From the IMG/VR virus record IMGVR_UViG_3300027893_000003, positions 159,955 to 223,954 of that record: 64,000 bases of DNA; one strand, given 5' to 3'. Numbering within the stretch: position 1 is the first letter of the stretch; every line of letters begins with the position of its first letter. Shown here piece by piece: positions 49,966-58,898 of the stretch. A program made the position numbers and the translations under genes. Source of the stretch: a virus. The notes beneath the pieces are model-generated. The model had not been told where the DNA came from and searched no databases. It worked only from the letters and a program-made list of their open reading frames with translations.

Positions 49966-49989
49966 GGGAGGTCTGACCTCCCTTTTTTT
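49966..49989. terminator. Terminator between convergent genes
   Basis: GGGAGGT (49966-49972) pairs with ACCTCCC (49976-49982) around a 3-nt loop, followed by seven T. Confidence 0.9.
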
Positions 49990-49991
49990 AT

Positions 49992-50294
49992 CTAGTTAGT
50001 GATAGAATCTGGAGAACCTGTAACAATCACTCCTACTATACAGCCGGAAAAAACATCGCCAATTCTACATTGACCCCTTCCATTTGTAATCACATTTGGA
50101 GACCCACTTGCCATTATAGAAGTATGACCACAAGTTCCTAAAAATACGTCCCCAATTCTTGCGGTTGGTAATCCATTCGTAATCTTATCCGGAGATCCAG
50201 AAACAATCATACCAGTTTTTGGTCTACAATCCGGATCGTGGTGGCAGCAGCAAGTACCTACTCCAATTGATGTAAGGAATGCTGTTCCGGGCAT
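49992..50294 (-). CDS. PAAR-repeat spike-tip protein
   Basis: Product of 100 aa with typical PAAR features: GSPDKITNGLPTARIGD and GSPNVITNGRGQCRIGD repeats, a C-C-C-HH cluster (TCCCHHDPDC) and CGHTS, giving the Cys/His metal site at the tip. It would cap the tail spike and pierce the outer membrane, which supports a Gram-negative host and a contractile tail. First tail-related gene in the 50-61 kb block. Confidence 0.85.
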   Translation of the reverse strand: MPGTAFLTSIGVGTCCCHHDPDCRPKTGMIVSGSPDKITNGLPTARIGDVFLGTCGHTSIMASGSPNVITNGRGQCRIGDVFSGCIVGVIVTGSPDSITN

Positions 50295-50302
50295 GTTTTC
50301 TC

Positions 50303-51055
50303 CTAAAATAAACTTAGTATAGAACTAGCTTCACTCTTGAGGTTATCCATTCTAGTTTGTAAACCTAGAGTGGATTTTGTTTCCTCTACTGATAAATTAT
50401 AAATTTCAGTTGGATTATCGGTTATTTGTTTTGCATTATCAACTGCAGTAAAAGTTTGATTGGCATATGTATTATAAGTTTCCATAGCAGGTCCAAGATC
50501 ATAGAAATTATTAAACATCTGTACTCCACATCCTATCCACTCACCAAGGAAACCTAAAGCACGGTTTACATCATCGACAAATTCTTTTGCATCATCTACA
50601 AATTGTTTTGCTGCATCAATAAGATCTTTACGGTCATCTGTCTTATCAGATAAATTATCAAATAAACTTCTCACCCAAGCTTCTATAGCAGGTATACTAC
50701 AGTCAAAAGGTCCTGTTTGATCTAGCATATACTGTAGTTGATCATTAATTGGATTATATATGTCACCGCTTTGTGCTTTCTCAAATATGTCATATCTATC
50801 AGTTATTAAGTCATCAGCATCTTGACCAAAATATGCTCTGGATGCACAATTAATTCCGTATTTCTCTAGTAGAGTACTAAATTCTTCACTGATCATATCA
50901 ACAGCAGTATTATATATAGTTGTCACATTTGCTGAGACTATTGCTAATTGTGTTTGAATATCGGGGAATAAGGTAAGACAATCATTATATTTTGCCTGTA
51001 CATCTGCTATCTTGGCATTAGTCCCTGCGTAAACTGCATCAATTGGAAGGGCCAT
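50303..51055 (-). CDS. Hypothetical probable virion protein, 250 aa
   Basis: Helical protein next to the PAAR gene (spacing 8 nt), with an Asp-rich helix DAAKQFVDDAKEFVDDVNRA. No motif recognised; a baseplate or tail role is inferred from position. Confidence 0.5.
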   Translation of the reverse strand: MALPIDAVYAGTNAKIADVQAKYNDCLTLFPDIQTQLAIVSANVTTIYNTAVDMISEEFSTLLEKYGINCASRAYFGQDADDLITDRYDIFEKAQSGDIYNPINDQLQYMLDQTGPFDCSIPAIEAWVRSLFDNLSDKTDDRKDLIDAAKQFVDDAKEFVDDVNRALGFLGEWIGCGVQMFNNFYDLGPAMETYNTYANQTFTAVDNAKQITDNPTEIYNLSVEETKSTLGLQTRMDNLKSEASSILSLF

Positions 51056-51056
51056 T

Positions 51057-51344
51057 TTATTCTCCCTTTAAAGTCGATATCTTGCCCTTTAGGTGTTTAT
51101 TCTCAATCTCAAGGGTTTCAATTTTGGCTTTCAACTTACTAATATCTACTTCTGGTTTCGACTTTAATTCCACATTTTCTCTATTCAGTCTTTCTATCTC
51201 GTTTATTAAACCACTCGTAAGCATGATTGCTTCACCAAGATTTATATCTCCTCCATAAGAACCCTTCATTCGGTGTTCTTCAAATTGGCGAAGTAATGCT
51301 TTGACCTTCTTTCTATTCGAAATTAACCAAACATTCTCATTCAT
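51057..51344 (-). CDS. Coiled-coil protein, 95 aa
   Basis: C-terminal half is a coiled coil (EIERLNRENVELKSKPEVDI). Overlaps the end of the glycosyltransferase-like gene by 8 nt and is followed 1 nt later by the next gene. Function unknown. Confidence 0.5.
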   Translation of the reverse strand: MNENVWLISNRKKVKALLRQFEEHRMKGSYGGDINLGEAIMLTSGLINEIERLNRENVELKSKPEVDISKLKAKIETLEIENKHLKGKISTLKGE

Positions 51345-52257
51345 TTTTCGCTCCTTCTTTGAGTTTTCTTTTCAGGATTTTCGTCATGTCTTTAATGATC
51401 GCCTCTGGCGGAGTTTTATAAAATTTATCAGTGATGAAGTTAACTTTAGTATTAAAGACATTATAAGTTTTTGTATGTTCTCTTGGTTCATTACCCCACT
51501 CTAAAACTTCAACTCTTAATATCATGCCAACATTTGGTATAGCAGACTGGGACCCAACAACGAGCATTGACCTTCTTATAGTTTCAATAGTAAGACCAAT
51601 AAGAGAGCTATTTTCATGCCTTTCGATACTATTAATATCGAAAAATCTCTGTCGCTCATCCGGGACATATTCAGGTTCCTTTCCACAAATCACAAAATGA
51701 AAATTATTTACTAACCAACTATTTGCTGACAGTATGCTATAGAATTTCTGCCAATGAGGCCAATTTCTTCTGAAACCCTTCCTAAATCTTGGTCCCAAAA
51801 CAACAACTGGTTTATCATTAGGTACATACTTTCCAACTAGAATTCTATTAGACTTTCTAGGCCGGTAATCATAAATCATAATTTTTTGTGGATATTGATT
51901 CTTATTTAAATATGCAGGTTTTGTAATCTTTGGATATATATGTTCTATAATATTATATTTAGCAGAAAATTGTTTCCTAAAAGATTCTGCAAGTTTATTA
52001 TAAGTTTTAGCTGAAAAACCTATTGCTCGGAAACATTCAGGTTTATAATTGTGATAATCGCCCTTTAATCGAAGAGGCACTAGAGTGTCTGCCCATACAC
52101 CATACAGGTCAAACCTCTCTGGCCTCGTAAAAACAATAAATTTTACATTTTGACCTTTATACTTTTTTGTCTTCATATAGGGAAGCATTGGAGCAAACCT
52201 CAGCAATTCCCACCCCATTTCCCCAATGAAAGGACCCATTAAGACTGCTTTCTGCAT
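51337..52257 (-). CDS. Glycosyltransferase-like protein (GT9-related)
   Basis: Product of 306 aa, GT-B type: PVVVLGPRFRKGFRRNWPHW and IRRSMLVVGSQSAIPNVGMI, with EVLEWGNEP near the end, similar to heptosyltransferase-like proteins. Start at 52257 overlaps the upstream stop as TAATG and follows GAGG. Possibly acts on a virion or surface glycan. Confidence 0.55.
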   Translation of the reverse strand: MQKAVLMGPFIGEMGWELLRFAPMLPYMKTKKYKGQNVKFIVFTRPERFDLYGVWADTLVPLRLKGDYHNYKPECFRAIGFSAKTYNKLAESFRKQFSAKYNIIEHIYPKITKPAYLNKNQYPQKIMIYDYRPRKSNRILVGKYVPNDKPVVVLGPRFRKGFRRNWPHWQKFYSILSANSWLVNNFHFVICGKEPEYVPDERQRFFDINSIERHENSSLIGLTIETIRRSMLVVGSQSAIPNVGMILRVEVLEWGNEPREHTKTYNVFNTKVNFITDKFYKTPPEAIIKDMTKILKRKLKEGAKNE

Positions 52258-53087
52258 TACCAACCTCGCTGAACTCTTGGATCCGTAATAACCTTTTCAT
52301 AAAATTCATCGAATGACATTGCTTCGATTTTCTTCTCTTGTTCCTTAAATTTTATTGCCTCCATACTTATCTTGCTATCCTTTTGCTTCGTGAGAATATT
52401 GCATACGGAACCAGCAAATGGACCACAATGGTATCCAAGTTTTTTCCTAATACCTAAAATATATTCCTTACCATTAGTCTTTCTATTCATTAAAGACCAA
52501 TACATTTGGTCATGGCGTTTATTATGTCCAACTAATTGTTTTATATCTAAATATCCAATATCTCTAAAAAAGTTTGTCCTAACAGTCCAAAGTCCAGACC
52601 CGCCTAACTTTCCCATCGCTGCAGTACATCCTGCAATTTGACTTTTCAAATTTTTTCTTTCTTTAATCCCCCCTGGCAATTGGCCAATTACTTTTATATT
52701 ACTCAATTTTTGATTATTAACAAATTTCCAACCTTCATAAAAAACTTGGTCCCAACCAGGTACAACAATAACATCGTTATCAAGAAATACTAAAAAATGA
52801 TAACTATCTTTAGCAGGGTCTTGCTCATGTGCTAACCCAAAAGCATTTAGAGCAGATGCTTTACTAAATGCCTTATATGTACTAGCATCAGTATTGAAGG
52901 TTATTTGCGTTACTAATCCATTCTTATAGAGATTATAAGCATATTCAAAATGTTCCTTTATTAGATGATTAGTTGAATTATTATATAAATATAACTGGTG
53001 GGGAATCTTTGAATGCTTTTTAATCGCTGCTATACACTTTTTAGTAATTGCAAGTCTATTACGAATAGTGACTGCAATTTTAATCAT
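52257..53087 (-). CDS. Glycosyltransferase family 2
   Basis: Product of 276 aa. IKIAVTIRNRLAITKKCIAA is the GT2 start; FLVFLDNDVIVVPGWDQVFY carries the DND (DxD) metal motif. The start at 53087 follows GAGGAGTTGTACA; an earlier TTG-type start is less likely. Confidence 0.75.
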   Translation of the reverse strand: MIKIAVTIRNRLAITKKCIAAIKKHSKIPHQLYLYNNSTNHLIKEHFEYAYNLYKNGLVTQITFNTDASTYKAFSKASALNAFGLAHEQDPAKDSYHFLVFLDNDVIVVPGWDQVFYEGWKFVNNQKLSNIKVIGQLPGGIKERKNLKSQIAGCTAAMGKLGGSGLWTVRTNFFRDIGYLDIKQLVGHNKRHDQMYWSLMNRKTNGKEYILGIRKKLGYHCGPFAGSVCNILTKQKDSKISMEAIKFKEQEKKIEAMSFDEFYEKVITDPRVQRGW

Positions 53088-54336
53088 TGTACAACTCCTC
53101 AATCCTTTCAATAAGTTCATCTAAATTTATTTGCTCATAGCATCTTGGAGTTCCATCTGCAGCAGCACCGGGGCAAGGTTTATGGCCATGTAAAAAACAT
53201 GGAGCACAATGATACTCAGCATTTATCCAACGACTTTTTGGATATGTAGTAAGTCTTATTTCTCCAGGAAAAGGACCATAAAGTCCAAATCCTTTAATAT
53301 CTAAAGCAGCAGCAAGGTGCATCATAGCAGTATCAGTAGATAATGCCATCTTTGCTAATGAAGTTAGAGCAATGGTATAATCCAAACTCTTTGAATGATG
53401 CGCAAAATTAAACACAAGATCTTTATCTTTTATAAATTTATCAATTAGAAAATCTATTTCTTTTGCATAATGAGGTGCATCAGTAATTATTACCACATGA
53501 TCATTTTTAGTCAAACGATTTATTATATCTCCCCAAAGACCTAACCTTGGAGACCTAATTGGAGAACTAGCCCTTAATTGAATAATAATAAAATCTATCC
53601 CTTCTAAGTTCCATTCATCTTCCAAAATCTTCTTACACTCTTCAAGTTTGTCTAGTTTTACATCTTGTGTAGGTACTAATCTATCTTTTGGGAGATCTAA
53701 ACCTAACCATCTAGTAAATAACTCATATGCATTTGTAGTTTGTGCTTCTTTACATCTTTCGATAACTCCTTCAAAAACTGCATGGTAATCAGCTCTAATT
53801 AAGTATTGAAATAGGAAAGGAAGATCAAGAACCATATCAACCGCTGGCCAATCTTCAACCATTGCTTGATACTGAGGACCACAGGCTAAAATGATTTCAC
53901 AAGTTGGATATATTTCTTTGAGATAATTTAGGTTTGGTTGGATAAATAAAAGGTCGCCGATACCCCCGGTTCTCCATACTATAAGGGTTTCATCTTCAAG
54001 ATCATGACCTATATATGGATTATATATGTTTTTAAATTTTACTTTAGCGGGTCTCAATATTTTGGCATTCATCTTTGGTTCAAATTTTAACTGCTCATAT
54101 ACCCCCAAACCCATTACATATTTACTTTTCTTTTTCACAACTTGTTGCTTAAATTTATTTTGAATAAAATGAGCAGTTTTCAGACATTCCGCAATCACAA
54201 TATTCGGAGGGTCTGACCTCAATTCTTCTATCTTGTCAACTAATTTTATTGAATCTTCAGAAAGACCAAACATTCTTAGTTCGAGTGGAGTTATCTGTTT
54301 AGCTACCGGTTGCCTCGAAAATCTTGCTCTTTTCAC
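53080..54336 (-). CDS. Glycosyltransferase family 9 (heptosyltransferase-like)
   Basis: Product of 418 aa with a 100-residue N-terminal extension. IVWRTGGIGDLLFIQPNLNY is the GT9 N-terminal motif and STDTAMMHLAAALDIKGFGL the D-x6-A donor motif; the C-terminal Cys cluster (HCAPCFLHGHKPCPG) is unusual. Such enzymes build LPS core heptoses. GTG start. Confidence 0.75.
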   Translation of the reverse strand: MKRARFSRQPVAKQITPLELRMFGLSEDSIKLVDKIEELRSDPPNIVIAECLKTAHFIQNKFKQQVVKKKSKYVMGLGVYEQLKFEPKMNAKILRPAKVKFKNIYNPYIGHDLEDETLIVWRTGGIGDLLFIQPNLNYLKEIYPTCEIILACGPQYQAMVEDWPAVDMVLDLPFLFQYLIRADYHAVFEGVIERCKEAQTTNAYELFTRWLGLDLPKDRLVPTQDVKLDKLEECKKILEDEWNLEGIDFIIIQLRASSPIRSPRLGLWGDIINRLTKNDHVVIITDAPHYAKEIDFLIDKFIKDKDLVFNFAHHSKSLDYTIALTSLAKMALSTDTAMMHLAAALDIKGFGLYGPFPGEIRLTTYPKSRWINAEYHCAPCFLHGHKPCPGAAADGTPRCYEQINLDELIERIEELYND

Positions 54337-54361
54337 TTTTCAAAACCTTTCGAGAGTTCGA

Positions 54362-54922
54362 TTATTTGCCACCTAGGAATCCCTGCATAATCCCCGTTAT
54401 AGCTCTTTTGTCATTCTCTTTCCCTTGATTCTTCGCAATCTCTTTCGCTCGATTCAACATTCCATATAATTTCTTTTCATCCGTTAGGCCTTTTTTCTTC
54501 AGGTCTTCAAAATAGTCTTTGAAATCTTCTGGACCAAGTTCTTTAGCCTCGGAGAGAGCACCCTCTACCTCTTTAGCGACATCAGCTTTAACATCTTTCT
54601 TTAAACTCCCAACATTCTGATCAACGTCACCTGAATCCAGTTCATTTTCTACTTTCTCAGGTTCTTTTGCCGGTTCGAGGTCAGTTTGTTCTTTTGCAAT
54701 CTCTTCCTTTCTTTGTTCCTTCTCTTTTGGAACAGATGAGAGATGACCTGATGCATCACCAACGTCAGTACCAGTCACAGTTTCAACTTCTTCACCACCA
54801 TCGCCTTCTTTTACATGCTTCTTACCACAGCTCTCAAGTAGCTGGTCTACTAATCTCTCCGCTTCTTTAACTTTATTGTACTTTCCGTCAAGTACAAGGT
54901 CTACTAATTTATCTGACTTCAT
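54362..54922 (-). CDS. Acidic, low-complexity hypothetical protein, 186 aa
   Basis: Charged N-terminal helix, a disordered Glu/Asp/Lys-rich middle and a helical C-terminal 70 residues (SEAKELGPEDFKDYFEDLKK). Ribosome site GATAGGAGGCAGTTACA and its own GAACAAAAATAAAA motif. Function unknown; could be an assembly factor. Confidence 0.5.
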   Translation of the reverse strand: MKSDKLVDLVLDGKYNKVKEAERLVDQLLESCGKKHVKEGDGGEEVETVTGTDVGDASGHLSSVPKEKEQRKEEIAKEQTDLEPAKEPEKVENELDSGDVDQNVGSLKKDVKADVAKEVEGALSEAKELGPEDFKDYFEDLKKKGLTDEKKLYGMLNRAKEIAKNQGKENDKRAITGIMQGFLGGK

Positions 54923-54934
54923 TGTAACTGCCTC

Positions 54935-56038
54935 CTATCTTTTTATTTTTGTTCCTGAGAAATCAGCAACAGTTAAAACAAGTAAACCGTTTGCAACAGA
55001 AGTAAGTGGATTCTTAGCCCTCCTTACTTCACTAACACCAAATGGCAACTCATATTGAGATATCATAGACTTAAACAACTCAAGAAAACCATTCGGCATT
55101 GACGTTCCTCCAGATATAATAACTGGCAAATTCTCGTCAACTTCAATGTCAACCTTCTCATTAAATTCATTAATTATCTTTTTTATTGTATAGTTTATAA
55201 GAGCAGAATAATAATACTCAAGTGCCTCAATAACTCGCCTTATTTTTTTGTCCTTCTCTTGCATAAAACCTTTAGTTAGATCAAGACGTCTTTCTTTTAT
55301 TGAAGTCACTCTGTTTGGAACTATATTTAGAGATTCGGAAACGGAATTATCAATATAATCCCCACTTCTAGAAGTAGAGAACTTTAAAACTTCCACTCCC
55401 TTATACATTATTGCAACATTACACATACCTGCACCAAAAGATATTCCAACTCCAGAAAACCTCTCCTTACTACACTCTGAGTATATAATTGCTGCACCTT
55501 CGTTAACTGGGCGATGATTGACGCCAAGGGCACCCAAAATTCGACCAAATACTCTTGTATGATAGATAACAGATCTAGTTTCGTCAATCGCTTCAGCAGG
55601 GATACTATAAGCACAATAAACATCTCTATTCTGCACTGGACCTATTAGATCTTTGACTATTAATGTGAGAACATCAATTGCAGATATCTCTTTTGGAGAG
55701 ATTAAACCCTTCTCCATTGGTCGAGAAACTGCTTGACCAAATATATTTGCAAATTTAAACGCATCTTCTCCTATAATAAACAATTCTCCATCATCTGATT
55801 TCACATAGCTAATATTTGATAACTCAGACATTGAAACAGAATCGTCGCTAATTGGCAGAAAGACATTTCTTGTAATTCTAATCTGGTCTACATCATTTCT
55901 GGCACAGCAGATATTCATTGTCCCACAATCAAGACCAATAAATAATCTATTATCTTTTTTCTCTGGTCGAGGTGGAGGCGGGTGAGGTACTATCTCAGGC
56001 TGCTCAACTATCTCCTCTTTCTTTTCTTCATCACTCAT
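54935..56038 (-). CDS. Actin-like ATPase (ParM/Hsp70 superfamily)
   Basis: Product of 367 aa. After a Pro/Glu-rich leader (1-30), the fold signatures follow in order: phosphate-1 FIGLDCGTMNICCAR (33-47), connect-1-like YCAYSIPAEAIDE, phosphate-2 GVGISFGAGMCNVAIMYKG (about 197-215) and the adenosine motif PVIISGGTSMPNGFLELF (about 315). A nucleotide-driven filament or chaperone-like role is likely. Phage actin homologues can segregate or position DNA. It lies inside the virion gene block, next to the RTP-module protein. The last codons contain the motif for the next gene. Confidence 0.8.
   Translation of the reverse strand: MSDEEKKEEIVEQPEIVPHPPPPRPEKKDNRLFIGLDCGTMNICCARNDVDQIRITRNVFLPISDDSVSMSELSNISYVKSDDGELFIIGEDAFKFANIFGQAVSRPMEKGLISPKEISAIDVLTLIVKDLIGPVQNRDVYCAYSIPAEAIDETRSVIYHTRVFGRILGALGVNHRPVNEGAAIIYSECSKERFSGVGISFGAGMCNVAIMYKGVEVLKFSTSRSGDYIDNSVSESLNIVPNRVTSIKERRLDLTKGFMQEKDKKIRRVIEALEYYYSALINYTIKKIINEFNEKVDIEVDENLPVIISGGTSMPNGFLELFKSMISQYELPFGVSEVRRAKNPLTSVANGLLVLTVADFSGTKIKR
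54940..54954 (-). promoter_or_regulatory. Minus-strand GAACAAAAATAAAA motif inside a gene end
   Basis: Located in the last codons of the actin-like gene (encoding GTKIK), 18-32 nt before the start at 54922. Confidence 0.5.
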
Positions 56039-56512
56039 CTATGTATCTCCTCCTTTTAGTTTCCTTAGTTTCTCTGCTGCGTCCATAACATCTTCTGCCT
56101 GTTCAGTTCTATAATCTAATTCAACATCACTAAGATCACTAATATCAATTCCGGGGATGAACTCTTCTACATCGGGTTCATCAAATTTTTCCTCCACTAA
56201 CCTATCTAAAGTCTGTACAGCAGAATGGTAGTGATGCTCAACCGTTGGTTCTCTCTCTATCAGTTGTTGCATCATTTTATATATTGCATCTACTTTCTCT
56301 GCTAATGGATTCTTCTGAGGTTTTCGCCTTGGTTGTACTGATTCTGAAATTATCTCCTCAACTATCTCATAGTTTATCACACCATACTGCTTTAATTCCA
56401 TTCTAAGGGTATTTAAGTCTACCTTCGATATATCAACTACAGCGGGAGTCCTAAATGGTTTAATCCCTGTTAATGTTAAGAATAGGCCAGCCTGCTTAAT
56501 AGTAAGTTTCAT
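56039..56512 (-). CDS. RTP-module protein, 157 aa
   Basis: The N-terminal 50 residues (FRTPAVVDISKVDLNTLRME, then KQYGVINYEIVEEI) match the module at 15205 and in the peptidase at 10729. The rest is charged with predicted helices and an HHYHSA patch. It lies 1 nt before the actin-like start and overlaps the Nudix stop by one base, so these three are probably coexpressed. Confidence 0.55.
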   Translation of the reverse strand: MKLTIKQAGLFLTLTGIKPFRTPAVVDISKVDLNTLRMELKQYGVINYEIVEEIISESVQPRRKPQKNPLAEKVDAIYKMMQQLIEREPTVEHHYHSAVQTLDRLVEEKFDEPDVEEFIPGIDISDLSDVELDYRTEQAEDVMDAAEKLRKLKGGDT

Positions 56513-57069
56513 TATTTACCCCAAATTTTCTTCGATTCCTTAATTTTTTCAATTGAACCATCTTCTGGATATGCAACCATTCTATGGTCAAAATCAAATA
56601 CTTTTACAAGAGTTCTTTTCATTTCACCAGCGTTAACCATTAGTTCAACTTCTCCAGCAGTTCTTACCCATCTATAATCTTGATGCTCTTTTGATAACTT
56701 AACTATCTGGTCTGGTTTTTCTAACTTACAAAGATAATTATATTGTGTTGATTTTCTTTTACCTCCCATAGCCAAATATTCAAATTGATCAATAAATCTA
56801 AGAGGAATTATATCAAGACCAGTTTCTTCTTTAATCTCTCTTTTTAGGCAAGGATATAAATTCTCATCTGAACCTTGATCACATTTTCCTCTTGGAAACT
56901 CCCAATGACTTGGCCAGTGATCTTCTTTAGCTCTCTGAATAAGTAGAATTTCGGGAACTCCATTCTCATCTAGACGAACTATAACTCCAGCAGCGACATC
57001 TACTTCAAATTCTACCTTATTAGTTTGCCCTATCATCAAACCTTCAAGATATTTGTCAAGGATTTTCAT
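56512..57069 (-). CDS. Nudix hydrolase
   Basis: Product of 185 aa. The Nudix box is seen as FPRGKCDQGSDE...LKREIKEETGLD: the E-x7-REIKEETGL part is standard while the first Gly position is shifted by a short insertion. It would hydrolyse nucleoside diphosphate derivatives or cap-like nucleotides. In front: AAGVIVRLDENGVPEILLIQ, the family's first strands. Its place among virion genes is unusual. Confidence 0.75.
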   Translation of the reverse strand: MKILDKYLEGLMIGQTNKVEFEVDVAAGVIVRLDENGVPEILLIQRAKEDHWPSHWEFPRGKCDQGSDENLYPCLKREIKEETGLDIIPLRFIDQFEYLAMGGKRKSTQYNYLCKLEKPDQIVKLSKEHQDYRWVRTAGEVELMVNAGEMKRTLVKVFDFDHRMVAYPEDGSIEKIKESKKIWGK

Positions 57070-58276
57070 AAGTTACCTCATATACATATAATTCAAGAAC
57101 ATCTCCCTCTCTAAGTCTAACTTGAGGAATTTTGATTAATAATTTCGTACCATTATCAATTAATTCATAGTGATCCCAGTAATCTAAATGACCGGCATAG
57201 GAATTTACAATCAACCTCTTTTCATCCGTTATTTGCTCCGGCATATCAATTATAATATCAGCTGTTGAATCTGCTTCAGCAGCGGTTACAACATGAAAAT
57301 ATCTAGTTTTGAAAACAAAATCTTTTTCCTCTACTATATCAACCTGTTCCTGAAGTAGAGAAAGATCAATTGTCATAGACGCAGTAGTATCAAGACCCCA
57401 GTCCCAACTAGTCCTCCAATACTGCCTGTTGGCGGGGTTATTATAATCTTCATATTCAGTATAAACTGCTCCATACCTTAGCTCATACTCAATATTTTCA
57501 AGTAGGTAATCAGATTTAATAACTAAAAATGTGGGCAACTCAACTTCATATTGAATCTGTGCTGATAATCTCCAGTCTGCAAGTTTATCTCCACCATACT
57601 TTGTGCTAGCATCACTTATCGAAGTTAATTTATACCACGGTCTAATATTACACGGAACTACAAGTTCATTTCTTGCAGTGCTTTTGACTAATTCTGGGTT
57701 TGCATTAGCAGATTCCCAATTCAGATTATATGAAACACCAGTAACCGGATTGTTATATCTATAATTAATTAGTTCTTCTGGAAGTATTATAAAACTATGA
57801 AACCATTTTGGATATATTATTCTTTCCATGCCTCCAAAAATAAGTAGCATTAAAGTTCTAACATCACAATACTCATAAAATGAATTTAAGAGCATTATCA
57901 GCTCTAACTCACCAGATATCCTTGTAAATGCGGGAGTTATCAAAACATTCTGATCTTGATAGATAGGATCAAATAGCTTATCTACAAAACCCGGTTGAAG
58001 GTTTGGAAATCTCCAATATTGTTTACCGCCGTAGTCAGATACATTCCAATCGCCAGCAGGATTCAAAATGAGAGCAGGGAGTAATGGTTTGTCTGTTTCT
58101 CTTGCCTCTTGCTGTTTTTTAGCAATGTACTCAACTGCCTTATCATATGTACCAATGGTTACCCACAGAAATCTGGGCCATACATGCTTCGAAAAGTAAT
58201 CAGCAGTAGAACTAAAAAAGTGAGCGTAAACATTGTGTATGAACGTATACTCATATCTATCTGGTTTAGTAGGCAT
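57056..58276 (-). CDS. Large probable virion protein, 406 aa
   Basis: Soluble, aromatic-rich, beta-rich C-terminal half, no recognised motif. Overlaps the Nudix gene by 14 nt and the next upstream gene by one base. A tail, neck or baseplate role is inferred from size and block. Confidence 0.5.
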   Translation of the reverse strand: MPTKPDRYEYTFIHNVYAHFFSSTADYFSKHVWPRFLWVTIGTYDKAVEYIAKKQQEARETDKPLLPALILNPAGDWNVSDYGGKQYWRFPNLQPGFVDKLFDPIYQDQNVLITPAFTRISGELELIMLLNSFYEYCDVRTLMLLIFGGMERIIYPKWFHSFIILPEELINYRYNNPVTGVSYNLNWESANANPELVKSTARNELVVPCNIRPWYKLTSISDASTKYGGDKLADWRLSAQIQYEVELPTFLVIKSDYLLENIEYELRYGAVYTEYEDYNNPANRQYWRTSWDWGLDTTASMTIDLSLLQEQVDIVEEKDFVFKTRYFHVVTAAEADSTADIIIDMPEQITDEKRLIVNSYAGHLDYWDHYELIDNGTKLLIKIPQVRLREGDVLELYVYEVTYENP

Positions 58277-58887
58277 TATTCTTCCTCTAGTTTTATTACC
58301 TCATCTATTGGGAACTTTGGTTCTAGCCCCACTTTACCACCTACCTTAAAATCTTCGTGAAATTCATTTATCATCTCTAATGCTGAAGTCGTAGCAATTT
58401 GGATACCCGTCGTTCTCACGATCTTCTTACTAAAACGCCTAACAATGTTCTGCCTCTCAGCTAGAAGAAAAATTATCTCCGATTGAAATGCAGAGAGAGT
58501 AAAACCATATATCATTAGTTGATCAAAAAATGTTTTTTCTCCAGTTTTGACTTTTGAAAGAACTATTGTCTCATTCAAGATAAAATTTATTTCCGAGTAA
58601 TATTCATCTCTGATCGAATCAAATTGATTTAATATATCTAGATTATCTCCTCGGTAACTGTGTAAACTCAAAAAAGTTTCACAAAATTTAGATGATTCAA
58701 TATTTTTAAACATATTTATCTTTATACCATGAACGCTTCTATCTCCCTTAGGAAAATCAGAATCAACTTTAAATAGTAAGAAAGTAGATTTCTTATTAAA
58801 AAATACACCTATATTATAATATCCATCGAGAAATGGCAATCTCATACTGAAACAACGATCAAGAGATTTTCCTAAAGTTAATCCCAT
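58276..58887 (-). CDS. Hypothetical protein, 203 aa
   Basis: Mixed alpha/beta protein; helical C-terminal half (LSAFQSEIIFLLAERQNIVR). No motif recognised. Part of the 57-61 kb run. Confidence 0.5.
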   Translation of the reverse strand: MGLTLGKSLDRCFSMRLPFLDGYYNIGVFFNKKSTFLLFKVDSDFPKGDRSVHGIKINMFKNIESSKFCETFLSLHSYRGDNLDILNQFDSIRDEYYSEINFILNETIVLSKVKTGEKTFFDQLMIYGFTLSAFQSEIIFLLAERQNIVRRFSKKIVRTTGIQIATTSALEMINEFHEDFKVGGKVGLEPKFPIDEVIKLEEE

Positions 58888-58898
58888 TCACGATTCTC

